Below are positions 36,594 through 45,402 of a stretch of 64,000 bases of DNA, piece by piece; positions within the stretch are counted from its first letter, which is position 1, and every line of letters begins with the position of its first letter. The translations under genes were made by a program, and so were the position numbers. This DNA is from CAUTUX01 sp963542015 (GTDB lineage Bacteria > Bacillota > Clostridia > Christensenellales > CAG-917): NCBI GenBank assembly GCA_963542015.1, contig CAUTUX010000001.1, positions 1 to 64,000 on the forward strand, in the 5' to 3' direction. Under the pieces are notes generated by a model. That model had not been told where the DNA came from. It searched no databases and saw nothing but the letters and a program-made list of their open reading frames with translations.

Positions 36594-37545
36594 TTATCCA
36601 GCACAGGAACTTAAGGACTGGTTAAAAGAACAGAAGTGTAAATATGATGAAACTAATATTTCCGGAATTAACATAATGTATGTTGAAGATGGAATAGAAC
36701 CAGATAGGCTAAGAACATTTGAATGTGTAGAAGACATTAGCTATGAAGATGAAGGATACAAACTTGTATCTGATAAATCAGACAAAAAAATCAAACTTAC
36801 AAATGGAACAGTAATATCGCAATCAACATTTAATATAATTGCAGGACCATGTTCTGTGGAAAGTGAAGAACAGATTACAGCAATAGCTAAAAGTGTTAAA
36901 GAAGCAGGTGCAACGATTTTGAGAGGAGGCACATTTAAACCGAGAACATCACCATACTCTTTTCAAGGATTGAAAGAGGAAGGTATTAGATATTTGCTTG
37001 AAGCAAAAAAAGCAACTGGAATGCCAGTCGTTTCAGAGATTACAGATGTATCAAACATTGAGATATTCAAAGATATTGACATACTGCAAATAGGATGTAG
37101 AAACATGCAAAATTATGAGCTATTAAAAGCAGTAGGGCAGATTGGGAAACCAGTAATTCTCAAAAGAGGATTTTCAGCAACTGTGAGAGAATGGTTGTTA
37201 AGTGCGGAATATATCCTCTTACAAGGCAATCCAAATGTTATTTTATGTGAGAGAGGGATAAGGACATTTCAGAAAGACATGAAGAATACAGTAGATCTTG
37301 CAACAGTAGCCACTGTCAAACTGAAAACAAATCTTCCAGTAATTGTCGATCCATCACATGCCACAGGGAATGCAAAGATAGTTCCAAATATCGCACTAGC
37401 AGCCACGGCAGCGGGGGCAGACGGAGTAATGTTAGAAGTACATAATGAACCAAAGAATTCAATATCCGATTCAATACAAACTATTTCAGTGAAAGAATTT
37501 AGACAGGTAGTAGATAAGATGTATCAAATAAGAAAGATACTATGA
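36574..37545 (+). CDS. aroF: 3-deoxy-7-phosphoheptulonate (DAHP) synthase, KDO8PS-like type
   Basis: DAHP synthase condenses phosphoenolpyruvate and erythrose 4-phosphate, the first step of the shikimate pathway. The catalytic domain (from about residue 80) shows NIIAGPCSVESEEQI, ILRGGTFKPRTSPYSFQG, IGCRNMQNYELL, LKRGFSATVREWLL and VDPSHATGNA, typical of the type I-beta/KDO8P-like group. The N-terminal ~70 residues match the ferredoxin-like regulatory domain that gives feedback inhibition in relatives. The length is 323 residues. The stop overlaps aroB by four bases (ATGA-type), the start of a six-gene shikimate operon. Confidence 0.95.
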   Translation: MIVILNSYPAQELKDWLKEQKCKYDETNISGINIMYVEDGIEPDRLRTFECVEDISYEDEGYKLVSDKSDKKIKLTNGTVISQSTFNIIAGPCSVESEEQITAIAKSVKEAGATILRGGTFKPRTSPYSFQGLKEEGIRYLLEAKKATGMPVVSEITDVSNIEIFKDIDILQIGCRNMQNYELLKAVGQIGKPVILKRGFSATVREWLLSAEYILLQGNPNVILCERGIRTFQKDMKNTVDLATVATVKLKTNLPVIVDPSHATGNAKIVPNIALAATAAGADGVMLEVHNEPKNSISDSIQTISVKEFRQVVDKMYQIRKIL

Positions 37546-38498
37546 TAGAAACTGCAGATAAAATTCAAGACATAAAAAAAAGTCACGCTCGGGCATTTTG
37601 TATTGTCGATAAAAACTGTTATCAATGTAATAAAGAAAAAATGAATTTTCTTAATGGTGAAAATATTTTTTTTGTAACATCAACAGAAAAAAATAAATCA
37701 TTTAAAACATACAGAAAAATAATAAATGAATTGTTAAAAAAACAATATACAAAAAAAGATATGCTCGTTGGAGTTGGTGGCGGAATAATTTGCGACCTAA
37801 CAACATTTGTGGCGGGAACATTTAAACGAGGTATAAAACATACATTAATTCCAACGACCTTACTTGCAATGATAGATGCTTCAATAGGTGGTAAAGGCGG
37901 AATTAATTTTCATTCTTTTAAAAATCAAGTTGGAACAATCAAACAACCAGATGAAATAATCATCTGTACAAATTTTCTAAACACATTGCCAGAAGCCGAA
38001 TACAAGTCAGCATATGGAGAGATAATTAAGTATGCATTCATATCAAAGGGTATATACTCTTTAATAAAAGAAGGGTTTAAAGTTGATAGCGACTTCATAT
38101 CCAAATGTATAGATTTAAAATTATCATTCGTTACAGAAGATCCAAATGAAAATGGAAAGAGAAAAATATTAAATCTTGGACATACTATTGGACATGCATT
38201 GGAAGCAATGAGTAGGGGAAAGATTTCACATGGGTTAGCGGTCGCATATGGAATACGATATATCATTGAGAGGAAATATAAACTTGGGCTATTCAGCGAA
38301 GAGCAACGAAATAAGTACAATGAAGTCTTTGAGTTTTTTGATATTGGCACAATACAAATAGATAACAATAAATTGAAAAAATATATCTTAAAAGATAAGA
38401 AAATGATTGATGACCAAAAACTTGAATTTATTGACATCGATGAAGTCGGAGATTGTAGAGTTAAGGAAATCAGTGTAGAGGATTTTTTGTGCCTATAA
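37542..38498 (+). CDS. aroB: 3-dehydroquinate synthase
   Basis: AroB cyclises DAHP to 3-dehydroquinate using NAD and a divalent metal. Landmarks are VGVGGGIICDLTTFVAGTFKRG (dinucleotide region), PTTLLAMIDASIGGKGGINF, AYGEIIKYAF, LNLGHTIGHALEA and KISHGLAVAYG with the metal-binding Glu and His residues. At 318 residues it is about 30-40 shorter than usual, mostly at the N-terminus. It overlaps aroF upstream (ATGATAG context) and aroA downstream by ten bases. Confidence 0.94.
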   Translation: MIETADKIQDIKKSHARAFCIVDKNCYQCNKEKMNFLNGENIFFVTSTEKNKSFKTYRKIINELLKKQYTKKDMLVGVGGGIICDLTTFVAGTFKRGIKHTLIPTTLLAMIDASIGGKGGINFHSFKNQVGTIKQPDEIIICTNFLNTLPEAEYKSAYGEIIKYAFISKGIYSLIKEGFKVDSDFISKCIDLKLSFVTEDPNENGKRKILNLGHTIGHALEAMSRGKISHGLAVAYGIRYIIERKYKLGLFSEEQRNKYNEVFEFFDIGTIQIDNNKLKKYILKDKKMIDDQKLEFIDIDEVGDCRVKEISVEDFLCL

Positions 38499-39685
38499 TT
38501 AAGAAGTCACATTTAAATGGTTCAGTTACAATCCCATCATCAAAATCATATGTGCATAGATTTCTAATATGTGCAGCACTGGCAAACAAGAAAACAATTT
38601 TAAAAGGTCTCTTTGAAGGAAATGATATTGAAGAAACTATTTATGCACTACGAGAACTTGGAATTAAAATTGAAAAGAACAGTAACGAGATATTGATAGA
38701 TAGTACTTCGGGAATAGTAGTTTGCTCTCCAAAATTATGCATTAAAGAAAGTGGAGCCACGTTCAGATTTATACTTCCCATCCTAGCAACCTATTGTAAT
38801 GAATATGCAGTTACAATAGGTCATAGATTAAAAGAACGACCACACGAAGAACTGATAGAATTTTTAAATAAAAATGGGGCAGAAATTTGTATCGTTGGAG
38901 ATACACTAAGAGGAAAAAGAATTAGGGAATACACATATAAGAGTTTTAGCTCAAAAAAAACATCCCAGCCAATTTCGGGGTTAATGATGGTCTCACATTA
39001 TGCAAACTTAAAAATCAACTTTGAAATTTCAGACAATGTTATTCCGTATGTGTCAATGACAGAAGATGCCATTAGGAAATTTGAAATGGCAGATGAGAAA
39101 ATAAGTGTTCCTGGGGATAGTTCAACCGAAGCTGTATATAGAGCATTAAATATAGTAGGCAATAAAATATATATTAATGGACTTGCAGATGATAATCTGC
39201 AACCAGACGCTGAATTCAACAACATATTAAAAGCCATTGGAAGTAAGTTTGAAAGCGAACCCGAAGGCTCATACAATACAGCAGTTAACATAATGAGAGA
39301 TTTAGATATAGACATTGAGAAGAGCGTTGACTTAATATTTCCTGCACTGTATTTGGCGATATACAATTGCGGGGTAACGAACATAAGGGGTATAGCACGC
39401 ACAGCACATAAGGAAAGCAATAGGATTTTAGAAAGTACGAAAATATTAGATAAACTTGGGGTTGAATATAACTTATGTGGTAACAGTCTTAGAGTGCATT
39501 CAAATAATAACTGGTTAAAAGAATCATATAAATTCAATTCTTCATTAGATCATAGATGTGATATGTTGAAAGTAATGATATGTTTGGAAACGGGCGGAGA
39601 GATGGATGAATTTAAAAGTATCAATAAGTCGCATCCGAGCTTTATTCAAAATTTAATTAAATGTGGAGCAATAATAGAAAGATGA
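38489..39685 (+). CDS. aroA: EPSP synthase (3-phosphoshikimate 1-carboxyvinyltransferase)
   Basis: AroA transfers enolpyruvate from PEP to shikimate 3-phosphate. Visible motifs: the N-terminal TIPSSKSYVHRFLICAAL with the catalytic Lys, ESGATFRFILPI (the glyphosate/PEP loop), LKERPHEELIEFL, the second-half SVPGDSSTEAVY and RTAHKESNRI near the end. The start is GTG 38489, within the 3' end of aroB and in register with the family start. The loop residue aligned with E. coli Thr97 is Ala and that with Pro101 is Phe, a natural divergence whose effect on glyphosate cannot be read. The length is 398 residues. Its TGA overlaps the aroC ATG. Confidence 0.93.
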   Translation: MPIIKKSHLNGSVTIPSSKSYVHRFLICAALANKKTILKGLFEGNDIEETIYALRELGIKIEKNSNEILIDSTSGIVVCSPKLCIKESGATFRFILPILATYCNEYAVTIGHRLKERPHEELIEFLNKNGAEICIVGDTLRGKRIREYTYKSFSSKKTSQPISGLMMVSHYANLKINFEISDNVIPYVSMTEDAIRKFEMADEKISVPGDSSTEAVYRALNIVGNKIYINGLADDNLQPDAEFNNILKAIGSKFESEPEGSYNTAVNIMRDLDIDIEKSVDLIFPALYLAIYNCGVTNIRGIARTAHKESNRILESTKILDKLGVEYNLCGNSLRVHSNNNWLKESYKFNSSLDHRCDMLKVMICLETGGEMDEFKSINKSHPSFIQNLIKCGAIIER

Positions 39686-40992
39686 GAACAGATTTCAAAA
39701 CATTAGATTTTGAGATAATAGGGGAATCTCACACCAAAGAGATGCGGCTTAAGATTTTCAATATGACGAAGGGCTTGCCAGTAGATACAAATTTAATAGA
39801 TGAATTTATATCAAAGAGAACAAAAGCATATAACGGAATAACCAAAAGAACAGAACGAGATAGGTATGAAATCGTATCTGGAATAGCTGATGGTGAAACG
39901 ACAGGCAAACTAATTGAAATAGTTGCATACAACGAAGACATTCAATCTGATGCATATGATCTGAATATTTTAAGACCTTCGCATGCTGACTATGTTGCCC
40001 TACTTAAAGATGGAAAAATAAAAAGTGGAGGTGGTAGATTTTCTGGAAGGCTTACTCTAATGCTATGTATCATGGGAGGTATTGCAGCTAGTATATTGAA
40101 TGCCGAAGGGATATATTCATATTCGTTTATTTCAAATGTTGCAGGGATTTCGTTTGTAGACATAAAGAACACGCGACCCATAAGAAATGTCGTTAAAGAT
40201 AGATTAGCAAAAATGTATCCATTTTATGAGTGCTCTGAGAATAATAGAAAAAAACTAGACAACCTATTAAGCAGTATTAATGGAAGTGATAGTGTTGGTG
40301 GGATTATTCAGAGTGCAGTTTTTCTTGAAGATTATAAAGGCAAGTTCGGTGATGCACTTTTTGAAGGGCTCGAAAGCAAATTGGCATATTATATTTATTC
40401 CATACCAGCCGTTAAGGGAGTTGAGTTTGGTGATGGCTTTCAATTTGTTAATGGATTTGGAAGTGATAAAAACGACAAAATGAGGGTGGAAAACAACAAC
40501 ATTATTATTCAAACAAATCATACAGGCGGAATAGATGGAGGCATTGCAAATGGCAATCCAATTATTATTTCAACAGCCGTTAAACCGACTCCAACAATAT
40601 CTATGGAACAAGAGACCGTGGATATTTGTACAATGAAAAATGTAACTCATTCATTTTCTGGCAGATATGACAGTTGTATTGCAATGCGGATACCAATATG
40701 TATAGACAGTGCAATTTATATTGCTCTACTAGATGAATATTTTAAAAGAAAAAAAGCTATACCAGAATTAAGGGCTCAAATTGACAGTATTGATGATGAA
40801 TTGATGCAATTACTAGATAGACGATTTAATATTGTTAAAGAAATAGGGAAAGTTAAAATTGATGAAGAAAAGGAAGTATTAGACAGCACACGAGAAAGTG
40901 ATATTAAATACAAAATACTGCTAACAAAAAACTGTACGAGCATTGATAAAATATATGACAGTATATTTAAAGAAAGTAGGAGGTTGCAGTAG
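39682..40992 (+). CDS. aroC: Chorismate synthase fused to chorismate mutase
   Basis: A 436-residue fusion. Residues 1 to ~355 are chorismate synthase (EPSP to chorismate, reduced FMN needed): IGESHT near the start with the catalytic His, ILRPSHADYVALLKDGK, SGGGRFSGRLTLML, HTGGIDGGIANGNPI and the C-terminal HSFSGRYDSCIAMRIP. The sequence is divergent (GESHT for GESHG). Residues ~362-436 are an AroQ-type chorismate mutase: LRAQIDSIDDELMQLLDRRF, KVKIDEEKEVLDSTRE, which turns chorismate into prephenate. ATG 39682, overlapping the aroA TGA, is chosen over an ATG 21 bases upstream. The fusion would pass chorismate straight to phenylalanine/tyrosine synthesis. Confidence 0.92.
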   Translation: MRTDFKTLDFEIIGESHTKEMRLKIFNMTKGLPVDTNLIDEFISKRTKAYNGITKRTERDRYEIVSGIADGETTGKLIEIVAYNEDIQSDAYDLNILRPSHADYVALLKDGKIKSGGGRFSGRLTLMLCIMGGIAASILNAEGIYSYSFISNVAGISFVDIKNTRPIRNVVKDRLAKMYPFYECSENNRKKLDNLLSSINGSDSVGGIIQSAVFLEDYKGKFGDALFEGLESKLAYYIYSIPAVKGVEFGDGFQFVNGFGSDKNDKMRVENNNIIIQTNHTGGIDGGIANGNPIIISTAVKPTPTISMEQETVDICTMKNVTHSFSGRYDSCIAMRIPICIDSAIYIALLDEYFKRKKAIPELRAQIDSIDDELMQLLDRRFNIVKEIGKVKIDEEKEVLDSTRESDIKYKILLTKNCTSIDKIYDSIFKESRRLQ

Positions 40993-42228
40993 TTGGAAAA
41001 AATTTACCTTGTTGGCGAGAATATATCATATTCATTATCTCCACAAATATACGAAATGTTGGGGGTTGAGTGCGAAGTTAAAAATATAGAAGACGAGGAT
41101 AAATTAAAAGAATTTGTGCGTTCAAAACAATATGACGGACTAAATGTTACAATTCCATACAAAAGAAGTCTTATACATAATATGGACAGGAATTCTGAAA
41201 TTGTTAGAAGGACGAGCGTTTTAAACACTGTAGCTAACAAAAACGGCAATTTAACGGGTTACAATACCGATTATTATGGAATTAAGAAAGCATACGAACA
41301 TATTTTTAGAAAACATAAAGAAGTATATATTATGGGATCGGGAGCAACATGCAGGACAGTAATGGCATATTGTAAATCATTAGGGATTAACACCCATGTC
41401 ATTTCTAGAACAGGTGAATTAAATTACGAAAATATATATGAATACAGCGATGATGTTAAATTTATTTGCAACACCACCCCTATCTCGGGGCCAAATTTCC
41501 CAGGAGAAAGACTTCTAGATTTAAGTAAATTTAAAAATATACAAAGTGTAATAGATATTAATTACTCTCCATATAGAACTAAACTTGCCATTGGGTTGCC
41601 AGAAGATGCTGAATACATTAATGGATTGCCAATGCTTGTACATCAGGCGTTAATGTCATTTGAAATCTTCACAGAAAGAAAGCCCAAGAATGGAGCGAAT
41701 GCAATCCATAAACGGTTACTCTTCAATAATTTAAACATAACATTTATAGGAATGTCCTGTGTTGGGAAAACAACAATTTCGAAAGAAGTTGCAAGGATAT
41801 TAAATAGACCATGTATTAATACAGATATTGAAACAGCAAATGGCAGTGAGATTGCGAAAATATTTAAAGAACAAGGTGAAAAATATTTTAGACAAAAAGA
41901 AACAGAAACATTGTTAAAGTATGCATATAATGGTGGACAAGTTATAGATACTGGTGGAGGTATCGTTTTAAAAGAAGAAAATCGACAGTTGATAAAAAGC
42001 AATTCAGTTGTTGTATGGTTAAAAACAAATAGAGAAATTAAGGATTTTAAAGGAAGACCTTTGATTAAAAATAAGAAAGAATACAACAGGTTGGCAAGTG
42101 AGAGGGAAAAAATATACGAAGACATGGCTGATGTTGTTATACATAATGATAGAAAGCCTTTTTATGTTGCCAAAGCAACGATTAAAAACATAAAGGAACA
42201 TATAAATGGAATCAATATTAATTATTAA
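40993..42228 (+). CDS. aroE: Bifunctional shikimate dehydrogenase / shikimate kinase
   Basis: A 411-residue fusion of two consecutive steps. Residues 1 to ~235 are AroE: ISYSLSPQIY, GLNVTIPYKRS with Lys57, GYNTDYYG with Asp93 and the short NADP region VYIMGSGATCRTV. Residues ~247-411 are AroK: P-loop GMSCVGKTT at 253-261, NTDIETANG, EKYFRQKETE, IDTGGGIV and the lid FKGRPLI. The order SDH-SK is the reverse of pathway enzymes fused in some other bacteria and gives dehydroshikimate to shikimate 3-phosphate in one protein. The start is TTG 40993, directly after the aroC stop, with AGGAGG nine bases upstream. Confidence 0.93.
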   Translation: MEKIYLVGENISYSLSPQIYEMLGVECEVKNIEDEDKLKEFVRSKQYDGLNVTIPYKRSLIHNMDRNSEIVRRTSVLNTVANKNGNLTGYNTDYYGIKKAYEHIFRKHKEVYIMGSGATCRTVMAYCKSLGINTHVISRTGELNYENIYEYSDDVKFICNTTPISGPNFPGERLLDLSKFKNIQSVIDINYSPYRTKLAIGLPEDAEYINGLPMLVHQALMSFEIFTERKPKNGANAIHKRLLFNNLNITFIGMSCVGKTTISKEVARILNRPCINTDIETANGSEIAKIFKEQGEKYFRQKETETLLKYAYNGGQVIDTGGGIVLKEENRQLIKSNSVVVWLKTNREIKDFKGRPLIKNKKEYNRLASEREKIYEDMADVVIHNDRKPFYVAKATIKNIKEHINGININY

Positions 42229-42634
42229 CGGACCTAACATCAACATGCTGGGTAAAAGAGAAGACATTTATCCAACTTGTACATATTCAGATATGTGTAA
42301 AGAAATAAAAAAATATGCAAAGGAGATCGGAGTAAAAGTAAAGATCATACAATCTAATTATGAAGGTAAAATAGTGTCTATAATACAAAAGGCAAAAAAG
42401 CATTCAGCTATTATAATCAATGCGGCAGCATATACGCACACATCAATTGCGATATTAGATGCATTAAAAACATATAAAAAAATGATTATAGAGGTTCATT
42501 TAACAGACACATCTAAAAGAGAGGAATATAGGCAAAAATCGTATATTTCAGAGGTTTCTGATGTAAAAATTGCTGGCTTGGGGGTTGACGGATACAAAAA
42601 AGCACTAGATTTTGTTAAAAACAAGCAAAAATAG
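42206..42634 (+). CDS. aroQ: Type II 3-dehydroquinate dehydratase
   Basis: A 142-residue type II dehydroquinase, converting dehydroquinate to dehydroshikimate. Motifs: IINGPNINMLGKRE, a catalytic Tyr just after (DIYPTCTY), QSNYEG, IINAAAYTHTSIAI with the Asn, and the His of IEVHLTD. The usual NHEG is NYEG, and YG after the catalytic Tyr is YP, both unusual. It overlaps the preceding fusion gene by 23 bases and completes the shikimate pathway within this operon. Confidence 0.93.
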   Translation: MESILIINGPNINMLGKREDIYPTCTYSDMCKEIKKYAKEIGVKVKIIQSNYEGKIVSIIQKAKKHSAIIINAAAYTHTSIAILDALKTYKKMIIEVHLTDTSKREEYRQKSYISEVSDVKIAGLGVDGYKKALDFVKNKQK

Positions 42635-42676
42635 CATTTAGTGTCTATAAATAGGTACAAATAAGACAAAAAATGC

Positions 42677-42704
42677 TTGAAAAAATAATTCAGTGTGTTA
42701 ATAT
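42677..42704 (+). promoter_or_regulatory. Promoter of recA
   Basis: TTGAAA (42677-42682), a 16-base spacer and TAATAT (42699-42704). I see no convincing LexA box (GAAC-N4-GTTC) around it, so SOS control is not supported by the sequence. Confidence 0.6.
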
Positions 42705-42736
42705 TGTCATATCACATTGTTGCGGAGGTATGACAA

Positions 42737-43771
42737 ATGGCAGAAAAGAAAATAACAAAAGAGTTTGATAGTAAGCTACCAAAGAATGAAAGGCTTGAGG
42801 CTGCAATCGAGAGGATATCCAAAGAAATTGGTAGCGGTTCAATAATGAGAATGGGAGATAACACTGAGGAAAACATTGAAACAATCCCAACAGGTTGCTT
42901 AACACTCGATATGGCGTTGGGAGTTGGAGGAATTCCAAGAGGAAGAATAGTTGAAATATATGGACATGAATCTTCAGGTAAGACAACAGTAGCATTGCAT
43001 ATAGCTGCGGAAACTCAGAAACTTGGTGGAACTGTAGCATATGTAGACGCAGAGCATGCGTTAGATCCAGGATATGCTGAAGCATTAGGGGTAAATATTA
43101 ATGATTTATATATTTCACAGCCAAGTTCTGGAGAACAGGCATTGGATATTGTTGAAATACTAGTTAAGTCTGGAGCTGTTGATTTGATAGTTGTTGACTC
43201 TGTAGCAGCGTTAACTCCACAAGCAGAAATAGATGGCAACATGGGAGATGGACATATTGGTCTATTGGCAAGATTGATGTCACAGGCATTAAGGAAATTA
43301 ACTGCAGCGACATCTGCAAGTAAAACAACAATTATATTTATAAATCAAGTAAGAGATAAAATAGGAAATCCGTATGGTCCTTCAGAAGTAACAACAGGTG
43401 GTAATGCGTTAAAATTTTATTCATCTGTAAGAATGTGTGTTAGAAGAGCAGATGCAATCAAAGAAGGCGGAGATCAGATTGGAAATAGAACAAGAGTTCA
43501 AATAGTTAAAAACAAAGTTGCACCACCATTTAGAACAGCAGAATTCGATATATACTATGGGAAAGGAATTTCAAAGTGGGGTTGTGTTCTTGATTTGGCA
43601 TGCGATCATGAAATTATTAAAAAGAGTGGAAGCTGGTTCAGTTACAACGATATCAAACTTGGACAAGGTAAAGAAAAAGTTTTGGCTTTCTTAGAAACAA
43701 ATGAAGATGTTCGAGAAGAAATTTATTCAAAGTTGCTTGAAATTGTAAACAATAAGAGCAAAGCAGACTAA
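42737..43771 (+). CDS. recA: Recombinase RecA
   Basis: RecA coats single-stranded DNA and carries out homologous pairing and LexA co-protease activity. The P-loop GHESSGKTTVALHIAAE, YVDAEHALDPGYAEALGV, DLIVVDSVAALTPQAEIDGNMGD (split by conserved Q/D), loop 2 INQVRDKIGNPYGPSEVTTGG and KFYSSVRMCVRR are all present. The length is 344 residues, normal. GCGGAGG eight bases before ATG 42737 sets the start. recX and the usual cinA neighbour are absent. Confidence 0.98.
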   Translation: MAEKKITKEFDSKLPKNERLEAAIERISKEIGSGSIMRMGDNTEENIETIPTGCLTLDMALGVGGIPRGRIVEIYGHESSGKTTVALHIAAETQKLGGTVAYVDAEHALDPGYAEALGVNINDLYISQPSSGEQALDIVEILVKSGAVDLIVVDSVAALTPQAEIDGNMGDGHIGLLARLMSQALRKLTAATSASKTTIIFINQVRDKIGNPYGPSEVTTGGNALKFYSSVRMCVRRADAIKEGGDQIGNRTRVQIVKNKVAPPFRTAEFDIYYGKGISKWGCVLDLACDHEIIKKSGSWFSYNDIKLGQGKEKVLAFLETNEDVREEIYSKLLEIVNNKSKAD

Positions 43772-43829
43772 TTGAGAAATGCATTAAAGTTATAAATTGA
43801 TTTGCACTAAGAGCAAGTAGGAGACAAAT

Positions 43830-44525
43830 ATGATTATAAAAGATCGATATAATCTAACTTTGAAAGAAAATATCTTTTTGGCAAAAAAAACAATTGTTGA
43901 AACTATATATAATAGTGCAAAGCTCGAGGAACTTCATGTAACATTTCCAGATACATATTCTATTTACTACAAGATAGGAGTAAGTAGTGTTAGAATTGAG
44001 GAAATAGCCACTGTACTGAATTTAAAATATGCCTGGCAATATGTATTAGCAAACATTGACAAATCAATCGATCTTAATTTTATTTGCAATGTGCATAGAG
44101 AAATCGCAAAAGATGAAGCAATATCTTGGGGAGAGTTGAGGACTGGAGGAGTTGGAATTTCTGGAACAGACTATAAACCACCAATTCCAGTTGGGGATGA
44201 AGTTATTAACAAACTTGATGTTTTTAATCAAATGACTTCTGATACAGATAGAGCTGTTGAGAGAATGCTATGGATGTTTAAACAACAACTTTTCTGGGAC
44301 GGAAACAAACGCACTTCAATGATGGTTGCAAACAAAGATCTAATTGAACATGGAAGGGGAATAATCTCAGTTGAAGAGAAGGACATTCCAGATTTTAATC
44401 GTCTATTGTCACGCTTCTATAGTTTTGATGAAAAAGACAATTTAAAGGAATTCATATGTGAAAAAGCGATACATGGAATTACATTTGAAAAAGATGTGGC
44501 AAGGAAAGAGCTAATTTTAGAATAG
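43830..44525 (+). CDS. Fic/DOC family protein with Gln in place of the catalytic His
   Basis: A 231-residue Fic-fold protein. Fic enzymes usually AMPylate target proteins through HxFx(D/E)GN(G/K)R. Here the motif reads QLFWDGNKR at 153-161: the phosphate-binding DGNKR is intact but the catalytic His is Gln. Near the N-terminus SAKLEE (29-34) resembles the inhibitory (S/T)xxxE(G/N) helix of class II Fic proteins. Either the lineage uses other chemistry or the enzyme is inactive. It lies 58 bases after recA with a TAGGAG Shine-Dalgarno and no evident antitoxin partner. Confidence 0.85.
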   Translation: MIIKDRYNLTLKENIFLAKKTIVETIYNSAKLEELHVTFPDTYSIYYKIGVSSVRIEEIATVLNLKYAWQYVLANIDKSIDLNFICNVHREIAKDEAISWGELRTGGVGISGTDYKPPIPVGDEVINKLDVFNQMTSDTDRAVERMLWMFKQQLFWDGNKRTSMMVANKDLIEHGRGIISVEEKDIPDFNRLLSRFYSFDEKDNLKEFICEKAIHGITFEKDVARKELILE

Positions 44526-44537
44526 CGTATAATATGC

Positions 44538-44612
44538 TGGTGCACCCGATAGGAATTGAACCTGTATCTACAGCTCCGGAGGCTGTTGCTCTATCCGTTG
44601 AGCTACGGGTGC
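44538..44612 (-). tRNA. tRNA-Arg (anticodon CCG)
   Basis: On the minus strand GCACCCG...CGGGTGC form the acceptor stem, followed by A and an encoded CCA. The D arm is AGCTCAACGGATAGAGC, the anticodon arm ACAGC-CTCCGGA-GCTGT gives CCG, and the T arm is ACAGG-TTCAATT-CCTAT (weak last pair). Its first ten bases overlap the 3' end of the ogg gene. Confidence 0.95.
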
Positions 44613-45397
44613 ATATCTATAGAACGTTTATAATAATATAACCATTGTTGCACAAAACCCGAATATTCTCCATATTTGTTTTCAAGTGTTTTCGCCAACT
44701 TTACACTGTCTGTTTCGTTAAAGATTTTAAGTATCCATGTGTCTACTGGAAAGACATTATATCTGCCAAATCCGAAGAGAAGTATGCAATTTGCCACCTT
44801 AGGTCCTACCCCTTTAAGTGAAATTAAAAAATCAAATAGTTCTTTTGTGTTGTAAGTCTTTAGATTTTCAAAATCAATATTAAGCAAAAATGTTGCAGTT
44901 TCTTTAATATAATTTTCTCTATATCCTAAACCGAAAGAGGACAAATCAGCACTTGCCAATGATTCGCATGTTGGGAATGCATAATAATTCGTATCGGGAA
45001 TTTTTTCTCCAAGTGCCGTGCAAAGTTTTTCAATTGTTTTTTTTATTCTTGGAATATTATTATTTTGTGAAATTATAAATGAGATGATCATTTCAAAAGG
45101 GTCTTGTCTTAATATGTGGATTCCTTTTGAGAATGCAAGTGCTTTTTCTAGATAGAGGTCATCTTCAAAATGATTAGCTAGAGAAGCGTAGTTATAGTTC
45201 AAGTGTAAAAAATTTTTAAAATAATTTGCGTCGTTGCAAGTAAAATAATAGCAATTGTCATTTTCTACTACTTCGGCGTAATTGTTTTTTGAAAGTATTG
45301 TGTAATGATTGTTATTTATCTTATAACGAAAAATCTGACCGCACTCAAGAGTGTCGGTCAAATTAAAAAAGTCATTTTTTGTAACTGAAAAAATCAT
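44603..45397 (-). CDS. ogg: 8-oxoguanine DNA glycosylase, OGG1 type
   Basis: A ~264-residue glycosylase/lyase that removes oxidised guanine. The N-terminal OGG_N-like part (LTDTLECGQIFRYK) is followed by the helix-hairpin-helix GPD region: LISLKGVGPKVANCILLFGFG with the catalytic Lys, then VFPVDTWILK with the Asp. ATG 45397 is preferred to a TTG six bases upstream. Neither has a Shine-Dalgarno: a hairpin behind rpmA ends at the start. The last three codons and stop (Met-His-Pro-stop) lie in the tRNA-Arg gene, so message and tRNA overlap and processing of the tRNA would cut the mRNA end. Confidence 0.92.
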   Translation of the reverse strand: MIFSVTKNDFFNLTDTLECGQIFRYKINNNHYTILSKNNYAEVVENDNCYYFTCNDANYFKNFLHLNYNYASLANHFEDDLYLEKALAFSKGIHILRQDPFEMIISFIISQNNNIPRIKKTIEKLCTALGEKIPDTNYYAFPTCESLASADLSSFGLGYRENYIKETATFLLNIDFENLKTYNTKELFDFLISLKGVGPKVANCILLFGFGRYNVFPVDTWILKIFNETDSVKLAKTLENKYGEYSGFVQQWLYYYKRSIDMHP

Positions 45398-45402
45398 AGA
45401 CA

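Noticed and set aside
42640..42737. SOS (LexA) box before recA
   Set aside because: No GAAC-N4-GTTC-like palindrome could be found near the promoter.
43772..44530. Fic protein as a toxin of a toxin-antitoxin pair
   Set aside because: No small antitoxin gene lies beside it, and the inhibitory motif appears to be within the same protein.
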